Shown: positions 1 through 11,800 of the stretch, piece after piece
Numbering within the stretch: position 1 is the first letter of the stretch
Layout: every line of letters begins with the position of its first letter
Virus record (IMG/VR): IMGVR_UViG_3300017967_003269
Span: 1-41,198 of that record
From: a virus
Length of the DNA stretch: 41,198 nucleotides
Strand: one strand, 5' to 3'
Program-made: the position numbers and the translations under genes
The notes under the pieces: generated by a model
Database searches by the model: none
Told to the model about the DNA's origin: nothing
Seen by the model: only the letters and a program-made list of their open reading frames with translations

Positions 1-1
1 A

Positions 2-3000
2 GCTCTTACAAACACACTGTCGTCAACAAGTTATCAACAGCTAGAATCTGATAGACTAGGAAGGCCATTAGACAATGGCATTGTAACACAATATATTAAT
101 AGTAGTTTAACATTAGAAAGCGATACACTTACAATAGTCAGAGCACTTGAAAGAATATATGTAGAATCATTTGTTGCAGGATCACCTGATAACATTCCGT
201 CTGCAAACGAAGGAGCATACTGTACAATTAATGTAAAATCTGGAACATATCTTGAAGAACTTCCGATTGTTGTTCCTGCTAACACAGCAATTAATGGTGA
301 CGAACTACGTGGTACAACAATACAACCTGCTAATCCTATTAATACTTTATGTACACGAACAACAGGCGATATTAATGTGTTTACTGTAGGATCAACACGT
401 AATATGGTACATAATTCTCCGGTACAATTTGTTTCATTAAATCCAATTGACGAAATTAGTACTATAATTGGTAATGTTGTTGCAGGACAAACTTATTATG
501 TTATTGGCGACTCGATTACTGATACAACATTCAGTGTTTCTGAAGTACCAGACGGACCAAGTGTTGAATTACAAACAAACATTGGCGGAATGTATGTATA
601 TGGAGGTAATGCTCTTAAAGATATGTTCCGTGTGCGTAACGCTACAGGTATTAGAAATTTAACTGTCAAAGGTTTACGTGGTACATTAACAGAAGAAAAC
701 GAATACTTAACAAGACGTCCAACTGGAGGTGCATATGTAGCACTTGATCCAGGCAAAGGACCAGACGATACTGAAGCCTGGATTACATATAAATCTCCTT
801 ATATTCAAAACGTAACTACGTTCGGTAAAGGATGTACTGGTTGTAAAATTGACTCAACATTACACAATGGCGGAAATCGTTCAATGGTATCAAACGACTT
901 TACACAAATTATTTCAGATGGTATTGGTATTTGGTGTAAAGGTGGCGATGCATTAACAGAATGTGTTTCTGTGTTCTCTTATTATAACTATGCAGGTTAC
1001 TTTGCAGAAGACGGAGCAAAAATTCGTGCAACAAATGGTAACTCATCTTATGGTACTTTTGGTGTTATTTCAGAAGGATTTGACGATTCAGAAACTCCTG
1101 CAACTGGTATAATTAACAACAAATCAGGAGAAGCAACAGCTGAAGCAGTTTCTGCGTTAGGTGCAAATTCTGAAATATTAAAAATACAATATACACATGG
1201 CGGATCAGAATACTTTAAAAAGGTCACAAACTTATTAACTTATACAAACGATCTATTAGATTCTGTTTGGACCAATGACTCAAATATTAGTGTTATACGT
1301 GCAAATACTACTCCTTATGAAAACGAATTTGCTTGGAGAGTAACTGCAAATACTTCTCTAACTGACAGTGCATATTTTGAACAACAAATTGGTATTGGAC
1401 CTCAAGGAAGAACTTATACAAATGTTGCGGGAACAAATATTAGCGGTTCTGGTATTGAAGCAACATTTGATGTTAAAGTTCTTGCTGAAAGCTATGAGGT
1501 AACAGTTAATAACGGCGGCAGCGGTTATGTTATTGGTAATCAAATACAAATAGACGGTCGAAATTTCGGCGGACGATCACCAGAAAATGATATTACGGTT
1601 ACAGTGCAAGATTTGAGTATTACAGCAATTTCTGGAATTAATCATGAAGGTACAGTTCCTTTAGGATCTGCATTAAAATATAATGTTAGTATTCATGCTA
1701 AAAAAGGAGACACTGCTTATTTTGATTTAGAAGGAATTTTTAGTGGATCGCCTACACCAGGAGAAGAAAAAACATATAGTTGTCGTTTTAATTTTGATAC
1801 AGAGGAATTTACAACATTATCTCAATTAGGAAATTTAAATGACCCAACTGATCTTCGAGCCGACTTCTTAGAAGACGGTTGGTGGAGACTTTCATATTCA
1901 ATATTTGACGAAACAGCACAAAATACAAATTTAACAATGCGAGTTTATCCTCGAGGAATTGACGGTATTGCTGGGTATACAAATTTTTACGGAGCTCAAA
2001 TATTAATAGGCGATACTCCAGATTATTTTGTAGAAAATACTGACAGTACACCAACGGTACATGCCAATATCAATATAACAGGTGCTGGTACAGGAGTTAA
2101 AGTAATTGCAGACGAAGTAAGAACTGGATCAATATTCCAGTCAAGAATTCTTGAAAGCGAAACAGTTAGATTAGGCGGTTTAGGTTACAATATTCAGTCA
2201 AATAATGCTCAAGGCGGCAGCACAGAACTTTTAATATTAGCACAATCAGAAGTAGCAACAGCAACAGAATATGAAGGTATGAGATTAGTTGTACAGTCAG
2301 GTATTGGAGCTGGTCAATATGGTATTATTTCAAATTATGATCCAGTTACTAAGTATGCATCTGTTGTTAAAGAATCTTTTGATCAGCAAGAAATTGTAGC
2401 AGTAAACACTGCTGATAATACTCTTATATTTGGACCTAATACAGATTTTCATGGAATTTTTGTAGGACAAAAAATAGAATTTACACCTACATTTTATAAT
2501 ATAGACGTACTAAGTTCTTCACAAAGCGGAGTAAATGTTTTAGGTACATTAGGAGATTTAAATAACTACATGTACGTTGACAGTACTGCTAGATTACGTA
2601 TAGGACAAAAAATTAACTTTAGTGGTACAACATTTGGCGGCGTTATTGTTGGTTTTGATTATTATATTATTGACGTAATTGACGACAGAACAATCCAAAT
2701 TTCAACATCACTAGGCGGTGCTGTATGGCCGTTATCAAACGTAAACATTGAGGATCCAGATGATTCTCCGATTGTATTAACAGGAGAAATTCCGCCATTT
2801 ACATTAAACTATCCAGATCAAACTAGCTTCTTAGAAGCAGATACAACTGCTAATATGGAGGTAACACTTCCTATACAATTTACAGGTAAATCAATCGGCG
2901 GCGTTGAACTAGGTGCTACCTATTATATTCATGAAGTTTATAATGATACTGAGTTTGCAATTTCAGAAGCACTATTACCGATTGAAGTAACAGCATCTAG

Positions 3001-5800
3001 TGCAGTTGATAACAGTCTTACTATTGCTGATACTTCAGGCTTAAATTCATTAAACCCTATTATTTTTAAAGAAGGAACCATACTAGGCGGCTTACAAGAA
3101 AAAACAAAATATTATGTTAATAGTATTTTAAATGGGACAAACTTTACCTTAGCAAGTGATATAATTACAACTACAGCAACAGCAACTGAAGGCATATCAA
3201 ACCTTATAACAGTTGATAGTACAGCCGGATTTATTGTAAATGCTCCTATTAAGTTTACAGGTGTAACATTTGGACAACTTGATAATGATGAAGTTTACTA
3301 TATACAGGTTGTTAACGATGCTACATCATTTACAATTTCCGAAACACCAGGAGGCGCAGCCGTTCCATTAACAACAGCAGTCGGTAATGTAATTGTTACT
3401 ACGGTATTAGACGAAATTGTGTTAACTACAACCACAGGAACAATGAACGGCCAAACAACTGGCACTAAACTAGTATTAGAAGCTGGTAGAGATGCAATGG
3501 AAGGATCATTCTTTACAGAAATATTTGGCGGCATCGTAGAAGGAACAAAATATTTTGTAACTTCTAAAACTGATACGAATTCATCATACGAAATTACAAT
3601 TTCTGAAACAGAAGGCGGCCCGGATGTAACATTAATTGACGAAACTGGTTCTATGCAAATCAACGAAGTTGGTTGGGATCACATTAATGCAGGAACTCCT
3701 TTAGTTACACAGTTTGACTCTACATCAGTTTATATTATTGAACCAAGAATTACATTTGATAAACCAAACTTTTATGTTGAGTTACTACCAACTATACAAG
3801 GCGGCGACGGCTTAGGATTCTGTGCTATTGTAAGTGACGGATATAAAATGCTTGCAATACCTCGTCAGGGTGATACTGTTTTAGGAACTAGTGATTATAC
3901 TGACTGGGACGAAGTTTATACATTACCTATATCAGGCACTCCTGGTACTAATGGCGGTTGGGTAGATGCGTGTTACGGCAATAACACTTGGTTTATTTTG
4001 TCAGCTGATGGAACAGATTGTCTAGTTTCAGCAGCTGATGGGTTAACATGGTTATCAGTAGACTTACCTAGTTTAGGTGGTCTAAACTATGCAGCGGTAA
4101 CATACGGTAACGGAACTTTTGTTGCTGTAGCAAACGGCGGATCACAAATTGCTTATAGTAATAACAATGGTATTACATGGACTAGTGTAGTTTCACCAGC
4201 TATTGGTGACGAAGACTGGATCGATATTACTTATGGTAAAGAAACATTTGTAGTTATTTCTAGATCAAACGACATTGGAAAATATTCTACAGACGGAGGC
4301 GTTACTTGGATTGGAATGACTCTAAGAGAAGATGGCGACGGAAGTACTATTGACAACTGGAGCAGTGTTGAATTTGGAAACGGAAGATTTGTAGCAATAT
4401 CTAGAGACGACAGACCTTCAGCATATAGCTTTAATGGCATAAATTGGTATGCTTCTAATGTAGATGTTAGCGGATCATTTATTAAATATGGTCAAGGCGT
4501 TTTTGTAGTGATTAACCCAGATACAGGAATCTGTTATACATCGCCAGACGGTTATACCTGGGATCAAGAAACAGATACAGTCGGCGGCGATTATGATGTT
4601 TGTGCTTTTGGCATTGATCGAAATACTAACAAAGGTTGGTTTATGACTATAGATGAATTCGGCAGTTCTGCATATAAAGCTAGAGCAGGATGTAAAGCAT
4701 TTGGCAGAGCATCTGTTAGTAATGCTAGAATTACTGGAATTAGTTTATTAGAAACAGGTTCTGGTTATACTGATGACAGTTTTGGCCCTGGAGTTACTAT
4801 TACAGACCCTAACAATTCAGAAGAAGCTCTTATACAAATAAGAATTGGCGACGGAACACTAGGAGCTCCAACATTTATAAGTCAAGGAAGTGGGTATAAT
4901 TCAACATCTACTGCTATTGCGATTAGAGGTGATGGCTTCTCAGATTCGTTCCAAACTGGATTAGAATTTATTGCAAAAGGAATTACTAGATTCCCTGCTC
5001 CAGGTGATAATTTACAGTTTGACGGGAATCCAGAAATTTATAGAGTTGCAAGTGCAACTAGATTAAGAGGAACAGAAGTTCCAAATCTAGAAGCATTAAT
5101 ATCAATTAGTCCACAACTTACACAAGAAACAGCCCCTGAAAATGATACACCGTTTACCATACGTTCAAGATTTAGTCAATGTCGTATTACTAACCACGAC
5201 TTCCTAAACATTGGTTTTGGTAACGAAATACAATCTAACTATCCTAACTTACCAGTAGATACAGGACTAGAGCCACAGGATGAAGTCCAAGAGACAAATA
5301 ACGGTCGTGTGTTTTATTCAAGCACAGACCAAGATGGTAACTTTAGAGTAGGTGACTTGTTTGCAGTTGAGCAGGCAACTGGTGTTGTTACTTTGAGTGC
5401 ATCAGAGTTTGGACTTGAAGGTCTGACAGAATTGAGTATCGGTGGTGTTGCACTTGGCGGATCACCTACTGTTATTACAGAGTTTAGCACAGACGGTACA
5501 TTTGTTGCTAACTCAAATAATATTGTACCAACACAGAGGGCAATTAGAACTTACTTAGCAAGTAGGTTGTCACAAGGTGGTTCAGACACATTTACAGGTT
5601 TGCTACAAGCAGGTACTGTTAAAGTAGGCGGACCAGACGAAATTACATCTTCAATACCTGAAGGTGGTGAAGATTGGCAAGTTAAAATCGGAACCAAAGC
5701 AATGGTAGAAGGACCAACAGCAGCTTGGGCAGGAGACGGACTTGCAATGGCTTATTTCTTTAAGACATTTGTCGATCCTACACGCGGTGATTTGCAATAG
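2..5800 (+). CDS. Giant virion structural / tail-fibre-like protein, 5' end cut by window edge
   Basis: The reading frame is open from base 2 to the TAG at 5798-5800 (1932 codons). The GTG at 377 that could be taken as a start is internal: upstream codons continue without a stop, and residues near 100 (GDELRGTTIQP) align with GDELRTSVVQPQ of the next gene. The visible part has a beta-helix-like segment (about residues 190-370, with CTGCKI and a conserved GNRS..SNDFTQ region). After that come at least six copies of a ~45-residue beta module of the form GG..G..YYV..I.....F.IS...GG. A BNR/Ycf48-like region follows (bases ~3830-4560; repeated YSTDGGVTW, YSNNNGITW). The C-terminal tail, with STDQDGNFRVGDLF and VPTQRAIRTYL, is shared with the next gene. 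I infer a trimeric or fibrous virion component, perhaps host-binding. The function is not proven and the true N-terminus lies outside the window. Confidence 0.85.
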   Translation, partial: ALTNTLSSTSYQQLESDRLGRPLDNGIVTQYINSSLTLESDTLTIVRALERIYVESFVAGSPDNIPSANEGAYCTINVKSGTYLEELPIVVPANTAINGDELRGTTIQPANPINTLCTRTTGDINVFTVGSTRNMVHNSPVQFVSLNPIDEISTIIGNVVAGQTYYVIGDSITDTTFSVSEVPDGPSVELQTNIGGMYVYGGNALKDMFRVRNATGIRNLTVKGLRGTLTEENEYLTRRPTGGAYVALDPGKGPDDTEAWITYKSPYIQNVTTFGKGCTGCKIDSTLHNGGNRSMVSNDFTQIISDGIGIWCKGGDALTECVSVFSYYNYAGYFAEDGAKIRATNGNSSYGTFGVISEGFDDSETPATGIINNKSGEATAEAVSALGANSEILKIQYTHGGSEYFKKVTNLLTYTNDLLDSVWTNDSNISVIRANTTPYENEFAWRVTANTSLTDSAYFEQQIGIGPQGRTYTNVAGTNISGSGIEATFDVKVLAESYEVTVNNGGSGYVIGNQIQIDGRNFGGRSPENDITVTVQDLSITAISGINHEGTVPLGSALKYNVSIHAKKGDTAYFDLEGIFSGSPTPGEEKTYSCRFNFDTEEFTTLSQLGNLNDPTDLRADFLEDGWWRLSYSIFDETAQNTNLTMRVYPRGIDGIAGYTNFYGAQILIGDTPDYFVENTDSTPTVHANINITGAGTGVKVIADEVRTGSIFQSRILESETVRLGGLGYNIQSNNAQGGSTELLILAQSEVATATEYEGMRLVVQSGIGAGQYGIISNYDPVTKYASVVKESFDQQEIVAVNTADNTLIFGPNTDFHGIFVGQKIEFTPTFYNIDVLSSSQSGVNVLGTLGDLNNYMYVDSTARLRIGQKINFSGTTFGGVIVGFDYYIIDVIDDRTIQISTSLGGAVWPLSNVNIEDPDDSPIVLTGEIPPFTLNYPDQTSFLEADTTANMEVTLPIQFTGKSIGGVELGATYYIHEVYNDTEFAISEALLPIEVTASSAVDNSLTIADTSGLNSLNPIIFKEGTILGGLQEKTKYYVNSILNGTNFTLASDIITTTATATEGISNLITVDSTAGFIVNAPIKFTGVTFGQLDNDEVYYIQVVNDATSFTISETPGGAAVPLTTAVGNVIVTTVLDEIVLTTTTGTMNGQTTGTKLVLEAGRDAMEGSFFTEIFGGIVEGTKYFVTSKTDTNSSYEITISETEGGPDVTLIDETGSMQINEVGWDHINAGTPLVTQFDSTSVYIIEPRITFDKPNFYVELLPTIQGGDGLGFCAIVSDGYKMLAIPRQGDTVLGTSDYTDWDEVYTLPISGTPGTNGGWVDACYGNNTWFILSADGTDCLVSAADGLTWLSVDLPSLGGLNYAAVTYGNGTFVAVANGGSQIAYSNNNGITWTSVVSPAIGDEDWIDITYGKETFVVISRSNDIGKYSTDGGVTWIGMTLREDGDGSTIDNWSSVEFGNGRFVAISRDDRPSAYSFNGINWYASNVDVSGSFIKYGQGVFVVINPDTGICYTSPDGYTWDQETDTVGGDYDVCAFGIDRNTNKGWFMTIDEFGSSAYKARAGCKAFGRASVSNARITGISLLETGSGYTDDSFGPGVTITDPNNSEEALIQIRIGDGTLGAPTFISQGSGYNSTSTAIAIRGDGFSDSFQTGLEFIAKGITRFPAPGDNLQFDGNPEIYRVASATRLRGTEVPNLEALISISPQLTQETAPENDTPFTIRSRFSQCRITNHDFLNIGFGNEIQSNYPNLPVDTGLEPQDEVQETNNGRVFYSSTDQDGNFRVGDLFAVEQATGVVTLSASEFGLEGLTELSIGGVALGGSPTVITEFSTDGTFVANSNNIVPTQRAIRTYLASRLSQGGSDTFTGLLQAGTVKVGGPDEITSSIPEGGEDWQVKIGTKAMVEGPTAAWAGDGLAMAYFFKTFVDPTRGDLQ
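1031..1056 (+). repeat. 26-bp exact match to 13492-13517 (paralogous fibre genes)
   Basis: The 26 bases here recur identically at 13492-13517 within the aligned beta-helix-like region of the two giant genes (protein ATNGNSSYGT). Shorter matches occur nearby and in the shared C-terminal region (STDQDGNF). Confidence 0.85.
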
Positions 5801-5808
5801 GATAAATA
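5801..5808 (+). promoter_or_regulatory. T4-type late promoter octamer GATAAATA
   Basis: GATAAATA begins right after the stop codon of the preceding giant gene, 24 nt before the ATG at 5833. A Shine-Dalgarno GGAG lies at 5818-5821. The octamer matches the T4 late promoter TATAAATA at seven of eight positions and recurs ahead of other virion genes in this window. Confidence 0.65.
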
Positions 5809-5832
5809 TAAGAACACGGAGTTATATAAAAA

Positions 5833-8800
5833 ATGGCAGAGTTTAAACTAGGTAGAATTAGATTTGTTTGGCAGGGTGACTGGGCAGCAGAACGAGCATA
5901 TGTCGCAGACGATGTTGTAAGTTTTGGCGGTAAATCATACATATGTATTAGAAACCATACTGCATCAACAGATTTCCAAGCAGATTTTGATAACGAAATT
6001 CCAAAATGGGATATTGTATCAGATGGTACAAGTTGGCAAGGTGATTGGCAACCAGAATTTACATATGCACCAGGTGACGTTGTACGTTATGGTGCTATTG
6101 TTTATATTGCTGAAACAGGACATACATCAGCAACATTTGCAGATCCTGATTATTTAGGTCTTGAAGCAGACTTAGATAAGTGGACACCGTTTGCTACATC
6201 TTTTGATTGGAAAAGTGATTGGACAATAAATACCCGTTATAAAATTAATGACCTAGTAAGATATGGCGGTTATGTTTATGTATGTAACACTGCTCACGTT
6301 TCTTCTGCCACAGTAGCATTAGGCTTAGAAGCCGATCAAGGTAAATGGACGTTATTCAGCGACGGACTTGTATATTTAGGCGAGTGGGTAACTACAACTC
6401 GTTACCGTGTTAATGATGTTGTAAAATACGGCGGAAACGTTTTCATTTGTACTGCACCGCATGTTTCAAATGATTTTATTTCAGACGAAGTAAACTGGGA
6501 TGTCTTTATCGAAGGCTTCCAATTTGAAGATAGCTGGGATAATTCTACAGTCTATCAAATAGGAGACACAGTTACATACGGTGGCTATGTATATGTTGCT
6601 AAAACAAACAATACAAATGCACAGCCAACTGCAAGCCCAGATGATTGGGAAGTATTTACATCAGGATTTGCATTCCAAGGTGATTGGAGCTCATTAGATT
6701 CTTATAAAGTTGGTGATGTAGTAAGACTTGGCGGTAATACCTATGTAGCTATTGCAGATAGTTTAGATTTTGAACCACCGAACGATACTTACTGGAGTAG
6801 ACTAAACTCTGGTATTAACTGGACAAGAAGTACTGAGTCTTTCTCACAAGTTTCTGGTACTAACGAATCAGGCAGTGGTTCAGGAGCACGTTTTGATGTT
6901 GTTAAGTCAAATACAGTTTACACAGTCAGTATATCAACAGGATATGCTGGTACAGGTTATGCTCAGAATAATGTTATTGTAATTTCGGGTGCAGATGTTG
7001 GAGGAACAACTCCTGCAAACGACATTGTAGTTACTGTAACAGGCGAAACAGGCGGTGTCATTGACACAGTTACACATACTGGTTATTCATCTACTTGGGT
7101 ACCTGCTAACGATTATCATGTAGGAGATGTTGTAATTTATGGTGCAAGTTCATTTATTTGTACACAAAAACACACATCAGAAACTGCAAACAGACCAGAT
7201 AACGATCTAGTTGCAGATTATTGGAATATCTTAACAATCGGGTCTGAAGCACTAGCACTCGAAGCAGAAGGTGATTTAGTTTACTTTGGTAACAACGGTC
7301 CAACAAGATTACCAATCGGTGTTGATGGTCAGATTCTTCGTGCAACAGATGGTTTCCCAGACTGGGCAAACTATGGACTAATTGATAATGTTGTTTATGT
7401 TGGTCCTTTAGGTACAGATACGCCTGCACCAGAATCTGGATTAACAATCGACAAACCTTGGGCAAGTGTACGCTATGCACTAGATCAAATTAGAGAAGGT
7501 TATTTAAACCCTCAAACTAGAGATATTCTAAAAAATAACAAACAGTTCTTAATTAAAGAATCTACAGCATGGGTAAAGAATAATTATAAAGTTACTATAA
7601 CTGCTTCTGCAAGTGGTACACGTACTTTTACATGTAATAGCACAGAAAAATTACGTGACGGCATACCAATTGTATTTGATGGAACATTAGGCGGCGTAAC
7701 AGCTGGAACACAATATTATGTTGATGCTATTGTAAGTTCAACAGAATTTAGAATTAGTGACACCCAAGGTGGTATATCATTAATACTTACAGATGATACA
7801 GGTACTATGGAAGGTAACGCATCTGTAAACTTTGATAATCTAGAAGCAGATTGCGCTACTATTATTGACGGACTAATCTACGATATTTCAAGAGGTGGCA
7901 CATTAAAAACCACAACAGCAACTAACTTGTATTATGTAAATACTTACACATTTAGTGTTGAAAGTAACAATTATGTTTCTCAAGAAGTTCAAGAACAGAA
8001 AAAAATTAACGAAGAGGTTTATACAAAATTAAAAGAGTTTGTTTCAACAGTTCTTAATAATAGATCTCCAGTTAGTTATCAGTCATTAATTGGAATTGAG
8101 TTAGAAGATAGAGCCCAGCAAGTTATCGACTTTAATTTAACTGCTGAAGAAGTTGGCGCAGCAAAAGCAAATGAATTATTAGACATTGTTGTAAACGGTA
8201 TTGTTGCAGGTTCTAACACTGCTATTGCATTACCTATTCTTCCAAATACTACAGTGTTTATTAAAACAGGTACATACAACGAAGTACTTCCAATGATTCT
8301 TCCGGAATATACTGCGGTAGTAGGAGACGAACTACGTACAAGTGTTGTACAACCTCAAACAGCAATACCAGAATTAGCAAATGATGTAAACAAAACAACC
8401 AGTGCATTAAACAGAATTAAAGACGTAGCTGATGACATTTTACAAAATGTTGAGATTGCTAAGACTACTGGAAATAACGTAGATCAGCAGTATGTAAACG
8501 GATATGCTGGAAACACAGCTTCAACAAACAGACTAAACAATGGCGTTGAAGTTATAACTGATGTACTTGCAAATGGGTTACAAGTTGTACCAGACTTACC
8601 AGAAGTTGGTCCAACACCTACAAGCGGTACAAACAACGCAAGCGATGCGGGATTTGCAAACGCTGTTGCACAACTTGAAGCAAACAGAGATTTCATAGTA
8701 GCAGAACAAACAGCCTGGATTCAATTCCAAGTTGATAATACTATTGCACCATTTGATGCATTATTTACATTTGATACTGCAAACTGTGAAAGAGACACAA

Positions 8801-11800
8801 AATATATTATCGATGCACTACGTTACGATTTAACTTATGGCGGTAATTTAGAAACTACAGTAGCAGCAAGAAGTTATTTTGTAAATGGTAACCCAGTTTA
8901 CGGTACTGGTAAAAAAGCAGAAACGCTTGCTACATACGCACATTTAAAATCAATTATCGGAGATGTAATTACTGAAACAACAATTACTCCGACAGCAGGA
9001 AATACTGAAACTCAAGACACTTCAGGAACAGCAGGTAGTGCAGGTGCAGAAACATTTGCAGATGCACGTATTCAAGAAATTTATGATACTATTGACACAG
9101 ACGGTACATTACCAACACCGATACTTCCAGATACTAGCTGGACTGATACTGTTGTACAATCTATAGTTACAGATTTTACTAATGTAAAATCTAGTATTCA
9201 AACAGGTGCAACTAACTGGGTTAATGAAAATTATCCGGATCTAGATTATGATCAAGCTAAGTGTGAAAGAGACATTGGCTATATTGTAGACGCTTTAGAA
9301 TATGATGTTTTATTTGGAAGTACATTCCGTTCACTAAAAGCAGGCATGTCTTATCGTAGAGCAATTAGTTCTGCAGAACTTGTAATTGATAGTCAACTAG
9401 AACCAACACTAGGAACAATTGAATATACGAGAGATAGAATTAAGTATTACTCAACTAGAACAGCAAAAGTAGATGAAAGTACAAACTTAATTATAGATAT
9501 TTTAGAAAACGGATCAGGTTCAATTCCAACTAGTTATACATACACTGATCCAACAAACTATGATACAGGATTCTTTAATGCACGTAGACTTATTACTGCT
9601 AACAAAGACTTTATCATTTCTGAAATAGATGCATATATGACAGATAACCATGGTGCATTCTGGGTAGGTTTAGACTCAGATTCAAAAGCACAGTGGTTAG
9701 AAGATTTAGATGAACAGATTGAAGCAGTAAAATATGATTTAACATATAGAGGTAACTTAGCAACTATTATTCAATCTAGATTATTTTATGATTTAGACGG
9801 CGCATTTGTAAGAGGTGCAAGTCAAAAAACCGAAACACTTGATGCACAGCAAAGACTTATAGATATTATTTCAGATATTGCACAAGGTAATGCAATTACA
9901 AAATCTACAAGTAATGCCGATACACAGGATACTAATGGAACAGCAGGTTCACTTGGTGCAGGTACATTTGCTCAAGACAGAACACAAGAAATTTATAATA
10001 CTGCTGACACTGCATTAGCTCCAGCATTAATTAAGCCTTCAACTGCTTGGACTGACAATGCTTTAGAAAAATTAAAAAATGTGTTAACAGAAAGAACTCC
10101 GGTTATACAAGATGCATTAGTTGATTATATTGATTTTGTGTATCCTACTTTAACATATAACAAAGATCTTTGCAAAAGAGATGTTGGTTATATGATCGAC
10201 GGTATTGGTTATGACGTAATTTTTGATAGTAATTACTTGTCAGTACAAAATGCTATAGCATATCGTAGAGGTACAGTATCAACAGAACTAGTTCTAAATA
10301 GTCAACTACAAGAAACACTATCAACTGTTAGATTCTTAAATTCAGCAATAACAGAACTTACTATCGGAGTTATATCCGAACCTGGAACTAGAAAAGATGG
10401 CGATCGTGCATACAAACTAATTAAAGATATGAACACCATTGTTCAAAACGGTTTAGCAGCATTACCGCCAACTGTATTTCCAACAGCACCGGGTTACAAT
10501 ACAGTAGACTTTAGTGATACTGCTTATGCTACAGCATCAAACACAACTGGTGTTACTACAACATACGGTGATGCAGCAGCGCAAATTGTTGCTAACCATG
10601 CATTTATCCAAGATGAAATACGTCATTGGTTAGAAGATTCTAATAACGGTTACGATGTTATATGGGGATCTATTAGTGCTGACGGACAAGATCGTTGCAT
10701 CCGTGATGTAGGTTATATACTTGATGCAGTACGTTATGATTTAACATATGGCGGTAATACACAGTCAGAGATTGCAGGTAGCGCATACTATTCAAACTTT
10801 GTACTAACAATTAGTGCAAACGAACTTCCAGCAACTCTTGCAGCGTATGCAAGATTAAAAGTTGTTGTTGCAGAAGTCATTGCAGAAACTACTGTAACTA
10901 CTAGCCCAGGTGTAACAGAAGTACAAGATACAAGCGGTACTCCGGGTAACGCAGCATCAATTGAATTTGCTGAAGATAGAGTACAAGATGTACTTGACTA
11001 TATTAACAACGGCGAAGCAAACACTGCTATCGAAATTGCAAATAGTTGGCAGCAAATTGAAACAACAACAGCGTATAATAGAATTTTAAATCGTAAAAAT
11101 GAAATTGTTGAAGATGTTGTGTTTTGGGTAGAAAAATTCCATCAAGAACTAGAATACAATCAAGATACTTGCAGACGTGATGCAGGGTTAATTGTTGATG
11201 CACTTGCTAGAGATTTATATACCGGATCAAACTTTGCAACTACAAAAGCTGGAATGAGTTATTATAGACTTATTGCATCTGCTTTAGAAGTTGTTAATAA
11301 TGAACTATATGCAACTGTTGGTAGCATGGAGTTTATGGCACAAAAAGTAAGACGTGTTGCAACAGTATCAGCAAACGCTTCAGTAAACTTATTAATTGAA
11401 GACTTAACAAATTACATTAACGGCGGCAAAATTCCAGTTGCTAAATGGGTTGAACCTAGTGATGCTGACACAGCAGATGTTGCAGCAGCAAGCATTATTT
11501 GGGAAAATAAAGCATATGTAACAGCTGAAGTAATTGAGTTTTTAAATCAAGAGTATCCATCACTAACATATAATCAAACCAAGTGTGAACGAGATGTTGG
11601 AATGTTAGTTGATGCATTAAGATATGATTTAACTTATAACAGTAATTATGCATCAGTAAAATTTGCAGAATTTTACTATCAGAAAGACATTAACGGTGAT
11701 AATGAATTAGTTATTAGCGAAGATGAGAAAACTGCTACACTTGCTGCATATGATTATGCAAAACAAATTGTTACTGGATTAGCAGTAAACAGTGCCGTAA

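Noticed and set aside
34-285. 83-codon - strand frame at the left edge
   Set aside because: It lies wholly antisense to the open, homologous frame of the first giant gene and has no ribosome-binding site or motif.
377-379. GTG at 377 as start of the first giant gene
   Set aside because: Codons from base 2 to 376 are open in the same frame and align with the following paralogue, so the gene is truncated by the window and does not begin here.
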